From Lutjanus erythropterus (Eukaryota; Chordata; Actinopteri; Lutjaniformes; Lutjanidae), in NCBI GenBank assembly GCA_020091685.1, contig CM034592.1:38346705-38410704 (forward strand): a stretch of DNA of 64,000 nt, written 5' to 3'. The first letter of the stretch is position 1. Each line of letters opens with the position of its first letter. The notes below the pieces were generated by a model. It was not told the DNA's origin and did no database searches. It was given only the letters and a program-made list of their open reading frames with translations. A program made the position numbers and the translations under genes. Below are positions 13,019 to 25,992 of the stretch, one piece after another.

Positions 13019-13664
13019 TTTAAGGACTGCTTTATCTTAGCTTGTTTGCATTGAACTTTGGATTATTCTCTAGTTTTGAAGAGGGTTTTATTTGCCAAGG
13101 AAGTCAGGTCATGGTAAATAATGAACTTGGATACCCCCACACATCCTCTCCATGTGGCTGGAGGCTCATGTAACCTTGAAAAGCTGATATTAAAGACTGC
13201 ATGTCAGCAGTGTTTTGCACAGCGACTGTGTAATCTAAGTGGACAGCATGTTTTTATTGTTGGACTGTGCAGGAAGTAACACTACCCAGTGAGTGTGGAC
13301 CATTGTGGGCTTTGACTGCACTCCGAGAGCTTCTAAAACAATAATAACTCTGACTCACTCTCACTCACCTCCAGCTGGTAAAATTGGCAAAAGAAGGAAC
13401 CCTTCCCACAGCCGCGAGAAGGCTGGTTAGTCATGCAGTAGTGATACCAGTATTGTTGATGCTGGCAGATAGCATGATTGTAAACAGAGCTAAAACACAG
13501 TTATGTGGATGACATGGCGCCACATGCCATCTGAGGACATGAAATATAGGTGTTACTTTGTCAAATTGTTCTCAGGTGTTCTGAACTTTCCCTCTAACCT
13601 TTAAGTTCATGAGAAGATTGAGAAAGTCACACATCAAAGTGGAAAACACTGTGTTAAGTTACAG

Positions 13665-14510
13665 GGTAACACTTTTATTGAAGGGGTGAGCATAAGATTC
13701 TCATGACACCGTCAAAACGGTGTCATGAAAAGTGTCATGTGTATGACTGTTGTCATTGAGTGTCATTAAGTCAATTGTGTGATTTTAAATTAAAAGTTGT
13801 TGTAGTTTGAGATGTATTATGCATGGTTGTTTATGAATGCATGTTGTCAAGTACTAAGCCAAATTATGTTTCAGTGTTTGCGATATGATTTTATTGATAG
13901 ATATGTATAAACTGTGTATAATTCATTACTGTAATTATTACCTATAATGTGTTTCTGGAGAATTACACTTTGCAAGACTCTGTAGGGTTTTTAGACAATT
14001 CTCTTTCACAATCCTATGTAATTATTATATACTGTGTTTTTTTTTATTTTCTGTATGTGTAAACAAACAAAAACAACAAAATGAATATTTTTCTTGATCT
14101 CAACCAAAGTGATACATTTTGGACTTGTCATAAAGATGTCATTAAGTTTTATTAAACTGTCAAATGCATCTATAATGGTATCATGAATACTTCCCTTGTT
14201 TGCTGAGATCTCCCAGTCCAGCCAGAGTTGAACTGGGAGAGATGTTGTCTTGATCGATATCAGGTTGTCTTGGCAAAGACATTTTAGTTCTGGTCAGTGT
14301 CAAGTTGTCATAACAAAGACATTGTTGGCTTGACTAAAGTCAAGTTGTCACAAAGACATCTCAAACAACATCAACTATGCATTAAAAATTATATTGAATG
14401 AATGACACTTAACGATATAAACATTCATAAAGATTCCACCATGTTCAGGACAGGTGGTTATGACAGTGCAATGCCAGTCTTATGCACACCCCTTCAAATA
14501 AAGTGCTGCC
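13665..14510. mobile_element. TIR element, about 846 bp, with internal palindrome and short repeats
   Basis: The left end GGTAACACTTTTATTGAAGG and reverse-complemented right end GGCAGCACTTTATTTGAAGG match at most positions, and both continue GGTG-GCATAAG. A perfect 12-bp-arm palindrome (TCATGACACCGT caaa ACGGTGTCATGA) lies at 13701-13728. From 14,220 to 14,360 a GTCAAGTTGTCA...CAAAGACAT unit recurs about three times. The candidate target duplication (agttacag / agttatgt) is weak. No protein coding. A similar AATAAAGTGTTACC end occurs alone at 22451-22464. Confidence 0.7.
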
Positions 14511-17500
14511 AGTTATGTTAATACTGTCTGGTGTGACTGTAATGATGTGTCCAGAGCCGTCGTCCTGAGCCGTCTCTTCCACTGTGCCCTTCGCTGATAG
14601 AAAACACCCCTGTCCTCCATCTCACTTCCTGTGTTGGGGCAGGGCAGGCGGCCCAAAATCCCAAATGTCAGCGGATGGCTTAAGAAATGACAGCTGCCGC
14701 TGCATCTTGAATGTCCACTGCCACATATCGAGAAGTGTTGAAAAGGACGAAGTGACATTTGCAGCGGGGTCCTCTGAACATCCTCTTGTCTCCTTTCTCA
14801 GTGTTTCCACCATGCCTCCCCTTGTTTCCTGCCCCACTGTGACCATGAATCTACATAGGATACCAGTCTGCTTAACAGGCCAAACATCACGCTGTGTTTG
14901 ACATTCATCATTTATTGATGGGCTGTGCTTTAATTGCAGCAGGAGAGTGCTTAGCTGCTCTGCTCTCACACTGGCTAATCCATGGGGAAGGCCCTCCTAC
15001 TGAGGGCCCACATTTACTTAGCGCGCTGGGAGCACCACTGTTGACTTATAATGGTTGTGACACACAAAAAATAACCTGCAGGGTTGTTTTTTCTCTTCGT
15101 TTCATTTTGTTAGCATGTCCCTCTCTGCTTACACTTCTTCCTTTCTTACTGTGAGCTGAGACTATAGGTGGGTAGGGGGCAGAAATTAAATTATTAACCA
15201 CTGAATGGAAGTGGAGTAAAAATGAGACGCTTAACCAGAGCATACAGATGTCTGTAACGATCTACTCTAACCTCAGTTACTGTATATTCAGTGCAGATGA
15301 TGTGAAGTCTATTAATCCATATATGTCATGCAATTAATATGAACCTTTCACTCATCAAAAGTCCTGTGACTGTGAACGTTCTGAACTCTGCCTTGTAAAC
15401 CTAAACTAATCCTGCCATGTGTTTCCTCCTGCAGCCATGGTGCTCTTTCTCTCATTTACAACCACTCACAGGAATATCCCCTTTCTAATCTAATCTGTAT
15501 CTGGTGTGGGATTAATTTGCCTCCATATGTAGCTGCAGTTAGACAGTTGGTTAACTTTAGCTGCAAGAGGACATGGATTGAACTATGGTCATCATTCCTT
15601 AAGTCAAATGGCACATATGTGGGGTACAACTTATCTTATACACTAAACCATGGAAGTGTGAGGATGTGCATCTCACTTGTAAATCTGTTTGTAAAGGTTT
15701 GGCACAGCTTTAGCCAAGGAATATGTCAAGTAGACTCTATAGAACCAGCTGTATGTTGTGTTTATGGAATTGCTATTGAAACAACAGTTATCCTCTATCA
15801 ATACATGTTTTTTCTTTTAGAGAGGTTTTTTTTTTTTGTCTTTATTGGATATTTTTCTTTGACAGACCAGAGTTGCAAATTTTGTGCATTTTCTGTAACA
15901 GACACTGAAAATGCCAACAATCAATTGATCATTATTAATTATTAAGATACAGAATGCATGTTTTTTCTCTTTTCACTCATTTTCACAGCATTTTTTTCTC
16001 ATTCTAAGTTTAAGTTCAAGTTTCCATATTCAACAAGTGCCTCCGCCAGATAAAACGATGTTAAATGAGGTCCAATTACTGCTATTTCTAGACCATGAGT
16101 TCATCATCGATTAATACATTTTTAATACATTTTCGATTAAATTCCTAACAGTGATTAATGTATTAATGATTAATAATTAACACCCCGACTACGGGCAAAA
16201 GATTTGGGTAGAAAGAGAGGGGTATGACATTTACAAAGGTCCTTATCTGGAATAAATATGGGGGCATTGTGATTATATTTAATGCATCTTTGTCCACTAG
16301 GCCACCAAAACCCCCCTTCAAGATAAATTAACATTATTTTAAATCAAAGTCTGGTTTTTACTGATGCCTGTATATCCTTTAAGCATCCATCAACAAACAC
16401 AATAAAGACAGTAAAGTACTAAATCAGCAAACCTTTGCTTTGCTCCATTTTATCAATTGTCACATTCTTGTCTAAAACCAAGTGTCATGTACAGAGGGGA
16501 TGCTTAGGACATGTCCCCACCACTTAAATGGCCAATTTCATTGAATTTGTTAAAAATGTCCTGAAAAAATAGCTTGCACCAAGAAAAGTGAGAACACAGA
16601 TGAGAACACGCTGAGAATTGTTAATCTGCACGATAAAAAAAAACATACAATAAGTCATGATTGGTTGAACTTGACTCGTGAAGTCTTGTGAACTGCAGCA
16701 GCATCGAAACAACACGACAGTTTAAATTAACACCTAAAGGTGAGGTTGACTTATTAAGATTATTGCTTCAGTTGTTTCTGTTTTGCCATATTGTAGGGCA
16801 GTGATATTTGATATTTGTATTGTTGGGCTGACTGACATGCAGTGGTTCTTTCTATATGTTTTGTGTTTTTTAGAGATTGATTGACATGGTGTTGCAGCTG
16901 TGGATGTGATGGGTGACCTTTAGTTGTGCTGTTGATGTTATTTTGTGTTTCATGCTGAGTATTTCTGTATTGTTAACTTTGTTGTAGCCTATGCTATGCC
17001 CTTTTGTTCCACCATTATGCAGTTTTTTTTCCCCAATCTGCTGTAATGATCTACTTTAACCTCATATTGATCTCCCATATGTGACCGGTTAAAAATGTTT
17101 TTCATCTGAGCCCTGTCCCCACTACTTTTCACCACAAAGTAACACCCTCGTACTCTAAGTTTCCTGGTGACAAAGAAAATTATTCTCCTGTTGAAATTTT
17201 GCATTTGAGAATTAAATTAAATTATTCCTTTTTTATCTGATTACAGTGTACACCATGGTTTGCAAGTTGAAGTAATAAATCATGCAGCAGAGTCCTGCTC
17301 CCCTGATTGTACTTTGACCCAGATGACAACCTGAGGACACGTCAGTAAGGTAAACCTGGATTGTTGCTGCATCTCGACTGACAAGGTCACTAAACCCTCA
17401 AGCACCGACTTGCTCCCCCCTCATGTTACATTTACACTTCTTATAACACTGCAGTTACGTGTCATTGCTGCGAAGACCAGAAAATCAATTTGTGCAAGCA

Positions 17501-18439
17501 GCTGTTGGGAAAGCAATACTCTCTCCGTTCCTCTTGTGGACACTTGATATCAAATAGTTTTCCCCAGGCTTTCAAGGAGAACAAACTGTATGAAAACAGG
17601 GAATTTGCAGTTTTCCCACCACTGAGCCACAGAGTATTTATAAAATGTTGTCGCTGGTAAAAATAGTAAAGGGACAGTGCTTTTCACTTTCATTTTCTCT
17701 ATAGCTATTTTAGAAAATTCAAACCTAAAACATTTTAAGCTTTGAAACCAACCAGATAACTACCACTTGAAAAAAGGGCTACTAATTATTTGGAAAATAT
17801 CTATATACCACATACAGCATTGTAATTATACAGTAAGATAATTATTTTTGCTCATTTTAAGAGTACATACTAATTAACAATAAATATATTTAGGATAATC
17901 TATTTTTTTTTTTACATTATTAATCCATAAAATTCTTTTTTCAGCTTATTAATTGACATTATAAGGATTTAACTGTGGCTGTTTTAGTCAAGTGGATAAT
18001 CCCCCTGGTTTAATGTAAACAAACATACAAAGCCATAGTCAGAGTGAGGCCTATACACATAAAAATAATGAGAATACAAATGCTTTGCATGCATGTGGTA
18101 CCACAGCACAGTGGAACATATCCACAAACCTCTTGTGTTAATTTGAGCCATAATAACTGAAATAGATTCATAAAGTTTACTGCAGCTGGATGACATTGCT
18201 GTTGCTTTATTGTCAGCTGTGTCCCAGGTAAGAGCCAATGGAAATCAACATTAATGAGGCGTGTATAGTTTTAACACCCACCATGATCAGTTGTGCATGG
18301 GAGCACAATGGATTGGCACTTTGAGAAAGATACAGAATGCCAAGCAAAGTCAAAGTAATTTGGGGACAGGCCAAGAACCAAAAAAACATAAACAAGTGAA
18401 AATATATTAACAACAATCAAAGCTGGTTTTAACTTCATT
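14511..18439. other. intergenic DNA, no supported gene
   Basis: 14,520-15,160 is somewhat richer in G+C with overlapping frames of up to 115 residues on both strands, but no domain or splice structure is recognisable. The 142-codon frame at 15517-15945 is Phe/Cys-rich and looks like chance in A+T-rich DNA. The rest is A+T-rich unique sequence. Confidence 0.5.
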
Positions 18440-18987
18440 TTAAAAGAAGAAACCTGTAATATATTATACTGACAACAAGGCTGCAGCCACTGTATCTCCC
18501 CTTGAAATTTGTATTCTGGGCAGGAGTAACAGGTTTTGTTAGTCGTTTCTCATAAATTAGAGTCCAAATTAATGCTGAATGGTTGCAGAATGAGTAAGAG
18601 TCTGTTTATGAGTCGTAAGAAAGAATTTATAATCTTGAGGAAGCTGTAGATATTTATAATGGTTAAATGGAGCAATATACTAATTTAGTCTGGCAGTGAG
18701 ACAGGCAGCCACTTCATTCAAACTCCAGTGTAGTGTAGTGTGGGAGCAGTGTGCTTTTGTTTTCAGGATGCCAATTTGCGAGCACATCCTGCACTCCTGC
18801 GAAGCTCCTGCAGCCTGCAGAGCTTCCCTGAGTCTGGGGAGGAGGGCACGGGGGAAACAACTCACTTCAAACATAGATTGTATACTAAAATGGGATTTTT
18901 ACCTATTTGATACTCTGTGGCTCCTACTCACTCTTTGGACTGCTGCACTCATCTTTGCATGATTAATTGCTACATGTTGCTCCTTAA
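18440..18987. mobile_element. TTAA-flanked TIR element (group C), 548 bp
   Basis: The left end TTAAAAGAAGAAACCTGTAA and the right end, reverse-complemented TTAAGGAGCAACATGTAGC, are degenerate versions of the termini at 3044-3879. The shared core includes gtctggcagt and ttttgtt(c/t)tcagga. The 88-codon frame at 18696-18962 lies within the element and is not taken as a gene. Confidence 0.65.
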
Positions 18988-21900
18988 AGCAAATGATGAG
19001 CTTCCAAATACTGAACTCAAACTGCAGCTCCATCACATAGTCGTCTTAGCTGATTGTTCAGACAGATAATGAACTATATTTAGGTACTGAGCCAAAATGG
19101 TAAACTTAAGTCTGACATTTTTTTTCATAGAGCTGAGAGAAGTAGGTGGTTGGGGTGAGTGGTTGGGTACACTAAGGGAATGACTTGGTTCTAGAGACCA
19201 GGTTTTGCATCACATCTCCTAACATTTAGGCCTCATGTTGGTTCCCATGCCAGGCATTTAACCATGACCAACTTCCCCTGATGTTAAACATGTATATTTT
19301 TGTGATTCTGTGAAAACAGTTGCCTGAATAACCTTTTTTTGGGATGGCAGATCAGAATATGCTCACATCGGTTGTTTTGTAAAACACTATTAAACAGCCA
19401 GTTTATAATAACTTAGTTCCAACTGAAGTAAAGGAAAAATAGCTATGTGAGACACTAAAAGTAGTACTGAAAGTAATTTATGTTTAAATAAAATAAATAC
19501 TTAAATACAGTTAAATAAACAATAATTCTATTCATATTAATAACCTGTTAGAGGCAAATATTTTATGTCATTTCTGGATCAGTTTGTGCAATAGACTTTT
19601 TGGTTGCTAGCTACTGTTGCTTTTTTTTCTATGCTTGTTTACTTTGAACTTGCTGGGTGGATTTTTTGTTAAGAATGTGGTCATGCTGTACGGATTGTAT
19701 TTACACCTGGCAGAGACCTGATCACAACGCGAGCCTGATCCCATCTGAATGTTGTCTGGCTGATCTTATCGCACGTCAGTCCCAGTGTGCTCTGCATGCA
19801 TTACCTTACATTAACAAGTGTTTTCCCTTTTTCCTTAATGTTCCTTCACTGTCAGGTTAGTGAATGATTTGGCAAGTTCATCGGGTTTAGAAGTAGGCCT
19901 TAGGTCTGGTTAGGTTGGACTTTGAGTATAGAATATCTGGTTAACTAATTACTCTTGCATTGTCAGGGTAGGAAATTAGCACCAGAGATCAGCCAAGTGC
20001 TGGTAAAATATGAAAATGGCTGGTAGACACAAAATTATGATCTATTATTCAGTGGTTGGTGAAGATGAATATTTTTCTGTTAGTGGCTTGTAGATGTTTA
20101 TATATCAAAGTTTTTTTTCACTTTTAAGTTAATTTCCCACCCTATGCAGCATTAAAATTGTTACTACAGTTGAATGAAAATAGCTCTGTTAACTGTTATG
20201 AACAGTATTAAAAGCTGCAGCGAATAGTAACGTATGGTGGGATGGTAAATAAGCACAGACACAAATAGACACAGGATTTTTCCTCACACTCACAGCTAGT
20301 AAAAGCGTTTTCTGATGTGAGAAGTTTTATATTTGAGGAAAACATTACTGTGATCTGAGAAGGACAAAATAAAGAAAAAGAGTCAAGAAAAGCTTAGAAA
20401 CTTTCCAGCTGGAAAAACAATGCTATTCCTGGTGCCATGATGATGATAATAGAGACCTGTCAGTGTGTAAATAAACGTAAAATAATGATGTGATTATATG
20501 TCATTAGAAATAATATAAAAATGTAATTATTGCATTTTGTTTGTATTTTTGCTTTAAAATAGGGCACACTAAAGAATAAACAAAAGCTGAACAATCTTGC
20601 ATTTTACACTGGTAAATTTACATTTTCAGTTGAGTATTTTAATTAATCAAAAATACATGGACAATGTCAAATAAGCAAACAGTGCCTAAAAAATGAGAAT
20701 AGAAGTGGAATTTATCACAGCTGAATGTAAGTGATTGTGAATGCAGCTCTAATATGCCTGGATGACAAACTAGCCAGCAGACTAAAAGGTCCACTACCCC
20801 CATACAAACACATTTTCAGGGCTTTTTACACTGACAAATTGCTGTCAAGAGACTTTCGGGATCACATTTGGGGATTGGACATCTGCATGACTACCCTCAG
20901 CAACAGAGTGGCCATTATATCCGCCAGTGGCAGTGCTCTAGTTGCATTTCAATGTGAACCATCTCCATTTTAAGTATCTCTAAGTCCATTTCATCTGAGC
21001 TGCTTAGCAAGTAATCAGCTGACAGAGGCAGGGCAGAGGAATTGTGTTGTCTTGTTTAATATGCACCTTTTTCCAAGAAAAGCTTTTCCTGTAGTCACAT
21101 CCTTGCAGCTGCGAGGTAAAAATATAACAATGAAAAAAAAAAAACCTCTACTACAACTGGATGACTAATATTAGTTCAGGCATTAGTCACTTTGCAAGGT
21201 CTACAATGGCAGCAGGACCTGAACAAACCTCACAGCTGCACATACTGCTTGCCCACATTCATGTCCCACTTTTCATTCATAGGAAAACAATAATCTATAT
21301 ATTGTTATGTAGTTTAAAACAGTTTTGCTCACACCTTAGCATGCCTCCGTTGCAGTAGGATGTAGGATGGACATTTCATCCTACAGCATTGTAGCACTGA
21401 TTCACAGATCTGGTACCCAAAAGCCGGTTCAGGAGGCAGAACAGGTGGGATAAAACAGCCTTCAGTGGGTCTGCGAGGCAGCAGTGCGCAACAAGAAAGC
21501 TGGACAGACCAGGCAAACACATCAGAGGGGGTAATAGGGAGATATAATGGTCATTAGACCAGGTACAGACAGACAGGGAGAACACAGTTAAGACCAGCAC
21601 AAAGGTGATATAGAGCTGGGTGAGGTGGCTTAAAAATAATATCCTTTATAATTTATCTTTCATAATATATTGTTAAGCTATTCCACAATATTTAATATAT
21701 ATATTCCTCTAAAGTAACATTCTGTAAATTCTCAGATTGTGCAAACATATGATGGTTTTACAGAATATGACACATCGCTGTAGATTAAACTACCCAATAA
21801 TACATAAAGTAGGTCAGATGGGCTCAACCTTAACATCTACAGCAGTCAATAAATTATAGACTTATCTGTGTTTGAACATTGTTGGAAACATTTGGGATAC

Positions 21901-24900
21901 TGAAGTATACATCTCAATAAAATATATATGGAAGTCTAGTGTTTTTAGACATTTTAATGTGGAAATGTCACATATTATAGGTTTTAATGTGTAGGATTTT
22001 TAACTGGTACAGTCTTTATTTAACACGGATGCCTCTATATGACCTAAAAAACAAACAAGACCATCAGTGAGAAGATTTGTTGTTTCCATATAGCTATTCT
22101 CAGTGTTTGCCACAGGGTCGGAGTCTCCTTTAAATCAGCTCGCACAGCCAGTTAAACCAGTTAAAAATAAGAAAGATGAGATTTTCCTTTAGATAATTTT
22201 ATTTTTTATGTTATATTTTGTGGTTATGACAGTAGAAACACTACTGCTTTTGTCCACTGGGGTCTCCAAAGTCAACACAGTATGAAGGGTTCTTTTAGCC
22301 ATTTTAAGAATTCAATAATGGATGGTACATGACATGTCAACAATAACAATAACCTGACCATGAAGGCATTTTTGATAAATTAAAAACACCCACAATCATA
22401 GTGTTATAAGCTATTAATTAAATGTCTATGTGTAACTTATAAATGCTAAATAAAGTGTTACCAGACAACAACAACAACATTATGCTATAACTATCACATT
22501 TACTGCAAATATATTCATATCTTTGCCAAACACCAAAAAAGACAGTTGATCAGAGATGAATCTCTGTTGTGGCACCTGTGATGTGGGGAAAGGCAGAAAT
22601 TCAAGTGGGCTGCTGCAATTATGAATTCTGCTCCGTTCTATGAGAGGCTCTTTTTCAAAGTGGCACATCAGAAAGAGTTCTCCAGAGATCAGTTGCATCA
22701 CTGCTTTTCTCTGTAAAAAAAATGCATGTAAAGCATATTTTATTTTTAGAAAAACATCAAAACTGTCCATGAGACAGCAAATATCAAAGCATCATATGTT
22801 AAACCGTAGCATCATTTAATTGAATTATCATAGTGAGATGTAAAGTTGGAATGTGTTTTGCAGGAGACAGTTGAAGACAGCACAGCTTTTAGTGTTTTTT
22901 AGCTAATATGTGCTGACTGTGATCAAAATCTCTTCCCCTGATGAAAGAGCTGCTCTGTTCCCTGTGGCACAGAGTCAACATCACTGGTGAAGCTGCAGAC
23001 TCATCTGACTTCAGTGTGGACGCCTCAAGCAAAGAGGGGTATTATTAGATTACCTGTGATGAAGAGAGTTAGATGTTATTGCCAACTGCCTGGTTGTTAT
23101 GAGGTACAGGTGTGTGCATGGTCAATTTTATCCAAGTGTGTGTGTGTATAAACTCATTAATGTATGAAATTTGCATTGTGAATATGTTATCTTCTGGGAA
23201 ATACACAATTACCATCCATGACAACACTACTTCCTTACAAATTTCACGCTACCCCCGTCTTCACAGGTCTAATTCGCCGTCCCCCTGCAACAACCTTGGT
23301 CTAATTGCATTTACCTGTTGAAGCAAATCACATTTGGGAAATTCAATACACATTCTGAATTAATCGTCTTCTCTCCATTATGGTTTGAGACTGACTAGCA
23401 CCTCTGTCGTACTACTCATTCTGAGGTCAGAAATACACAAATGAAGCGGCTAATCAATTAATGTAAAGATTAGTTTTCAAGCAGACAGGTTCTCTGCTTT
23501 GGCGTTTTTACCGTACAATAAAACTCAAGTATGCTTCCTGGAATAGATCGTTTTCACAGCAGCCATATTAACATGAAATAGTAGAATGAACAGGTGTTAT
23601 CAATGATACTAATTGAGATTCTATTCCATTCAGTTTAAATAGAGTCAGGGTGCTCCTGTTGTGCATGTTGGCTCACTGGAAAGGGTCTGCTGCACTAAAT
23701 GGAACGAGACCTCAGGTAGTATCCTAACACCTATGGTTACCCTGCTATTGCATCAGTATGGCTGCCATGAAAAGGGTCTATAGCTGTAACAGGTCACAGT
23801 TTTCCATTTGTTTCTTAAATGGGTGTTTCCTTTTTTCCCCTAAAAAATAATGTATAGACTAAAAATAATCCTTCTACGTTGTCATATGTGGTGCGTCTGT
23901 ATCTGCAAAGACCCGACCCTCTGCCTGTATTTTCTTGTTTTCTTATTATTTTGCTGAGCGCAGGACGCTTTACCTAGTCAGATTTTTTACAACCTGGCCG
24001 CGAGACTCACAATCAACTGTTTTTCTGGTGTGTTTACAACAGCCCTGTCTTCAATAAATTATGTTTGTGTACAACTACAGTGTGCAACAGCTAATATGTT
24101 TTTGAGGAAAATGGACATTTGTGTTTGTTGTCAAAATGAGAGACTGTTTTTAATTATGTATCTGACAAGTCGCAAAAGTGTCACTGACAAATGATGACAT
24201 TTCCCTCACCCTAACTGTAATCAAGTCAAAGAATGGTTTTGGGGACTTCACTCTTGTCTGTGTCATCACATTCATGCATGCACAAGCAACTGACAGAGTG
24301 AGCTCTCACTTCAAATCACAGCTGCAACAGAATATAAATCAGATGGATAAAGTGCTTTTGTTGCTTTAGCCAACCCCAAATCACGATCTTTCCCTAACCT
24401 TACTCAAAGTGCTCTTATTACCTAAACCGATCCAAAATTACAATATTTCCTCACCTTAACCAAAGCAATTTTGTTGCAGGAGATGCAAAACCACAGGACT
24501 GTGGTTTTAAAATCTTGCACTTAATATGCCCACCATCCTCCTCAACCACATGAAGGTATTGTTTCAGAGAATTGTCGGTGAATAATTCTGGCAGGAATTA
24601 TGTTTGTCACCGCAACATAATTATAAAAGTACTTAAGTAATTTAGTGGTTTACCAGAGGAATTTGTAGGAGACTGGGTTGGTTTACAAACAGCAGCTGAC
24701 AAATCCAGCATACTCTACCTGTAACAAGATATTCTGTTAAATAGTCAAACCAGTGAGGCTTGCTGTCAAAGCAACAGCTTGCTATTGTGTAGGATTACAA
24801 AGCTGCAGGTGAAAAGATTAAATATGAATATATGGAAGGAAAGGACAATGTAAAATCTCATAAAAAAAGTAGTTGCTAATATTTTGTTTAGGGACATGCA

Positions 24901-25099
24901 GCTGAATATGCTTTAAAATAAAGTAACAGCATCATAAATGTCTTCTTTATCTCAGATTTTTCCAGATACAACAGATCGTCATTTCTTCTCACTATAGGAA
25001 GTGACATCACATGTTGACAGCGTGGTTCAGGCACGCCTCCCTGGAAATAAGGAGAGGGGAGAGGGCATGAGATGAACGGTGGTAGATTCAGAGGCAGAC
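18988..25099. other. intergenic DNA upstream of lrrc38
   Basis: No gene supported. The 80-codon frame at 20731-20973 looks more protein-like than its neighbours but matches no family I recognise. The repeat-like patches seen are listed separately. Confidence 0.5.
24170..24480. repeat. degenerate CCTAACC-type low-complexity repeat
   Basis: The words tttccctaacctta, cctcaccttaacc, caaagcaattttgttgc and ctaaaccgatcc recur in staggered order, as in a decayed minisatellite-like fish repeat built of CCTAACC and AAGTGGTTTTGTTGCCTAAAC units. A short reverse-oriented piece is visible near 40905-40950 (ttggctaggtttaggc). Confidence 0.5.
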
Positions 25100-25992
25100 A
25101 TTGGATTGGCATGGCTGTGAGCAGCTCAGCACTGCGATCTACATGCATGAGGCTGCTGCCTGGACATTTGGATTCTCTCCGCGCAGCAACGCAGCCGTGA
25201 TCCGGTGCTGGACAGTGCTACACTGAGCCGTGCTGTGTTTTCACAGCATGTTGCAGGGCACTGGGAGATAGAGAGAGAATAATAAGGGGGGACAACCTTA
25301 CCACACACTTGAGCGATGGTCCGTGAGCTTCTGTCTCTCTCGTTTCACAACGTCAGGCTTTTCTACACAGAGACCTGGGACTAATGGAGGGATGCAATGA
25401 TGTTACTCTTTGCTTGTCATGCTTGAATCACAGCTTCATATATCCTTTTGTGTCAGAGACCTTATTGCCTTTGTCTGTCAGCGCCGCCAGATCAACTGTG
25501 GGGTAGCGCGGCGGACAGAGCCCCCTCCTCAACCCCCCTCTCCCTTGTCTGTGCCCCCGGCTTCTCATCACTCCCAGCTCGCTCGTGTCTATTTACCTCT
25601 CTTAAGCTACCCTCCCCTCTCTGTTAAGCTCCGTCTTTCTTGTGCTCCCGCTCCCTACTGCTTACTATCTCCCTCTCGTTGCTCCTTCAAAGCAGGCTGT
25701 CTGCTTTTCTATGCAAGCAGCTTGCTACATGATCTCCTGGAAAACAGTTTTCGCTGCTGCTCTGCCTCTTCACACCTCCCAAGCCCTTGCAGATTTTCAT
25801 CTCTACAGCAGCAGGATGTTCCTTCACGAGGATTGATCCCCGTCCACCCCCTCTCACTTTCCCCTTTCCCTCCCTTGTCCTGATCTCCTGCCCTCTGACC
25901 CTCACCCTCGTGTTCTCTACCCCCATCTGCCCTCTCCTATTTGCCCTTACCCCAAGCCTCTTTCCCCCATAACTCATTTCACCCCCTTGACC
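25100..25992 (+). promoter_or_regulatory. presumed promoter and 5' leader of lrrc38
   Basis: No transcription start can be fixed from sequence alone. The stretch is locally richer in G+C and CpG than its surroundings (for example near 25,180-25,230 and 25,480-25,520). Two adjacent inverted CCAAT boxes (ATTGG) lie at 25100-25104 and 25105-25109. I see no convincing TATA box at a fitting distance. From about 25,510 to 25,980 the + strand is dominated by C and T (many CCCTCTC, CTTTCCC runs) leading up to the start codon. The start codon context is good (A at -3). Confidence 0.45.
25419..25883 (+). other. long upstream open reading frame in the presumed lrrc38 leader
   Basis: An ATG-started frame of 154 codons ends 110 bp before the lrrc38 ATG and is in a different frame (offset 1). 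Its product is Pro/Ser/Leu-rich, as expected from translating a C/T-rich tract, and I recognise no domain. It may be chance, or a translation-reducing upstream ORF if transcription starts before 25,419. There is no sign that it makes a functional protein. Confidence 0.25.

Noticed and set aside
15517..15945. 142-codon open frame on the + strand, one of the longest in the window
   Set aside because: No domain, odd Phe/Cys-rich composition with a poly-T-derived Phe run, no splice or promoter support; expected by chance in A+T-rich DNA.
20731..20973. 80-codon frame with a fairly protein-like composition
   Set aside because: No family recognised, no flanking splice signals that fit, and only a single short frame.
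22372..22464. Possible second copy of the 13665-14510 element
   Set aside because: Only the last 15 bases or so (AATAAAGTGTTACC) match; no left end found, so not called as an element.
25987..25992. TTG two codons upstream as the lrrc38 start
   Set aside because: The ATG at 25993 has good context and directly begins the signal peptide; a non-ATG start is unnecessary.
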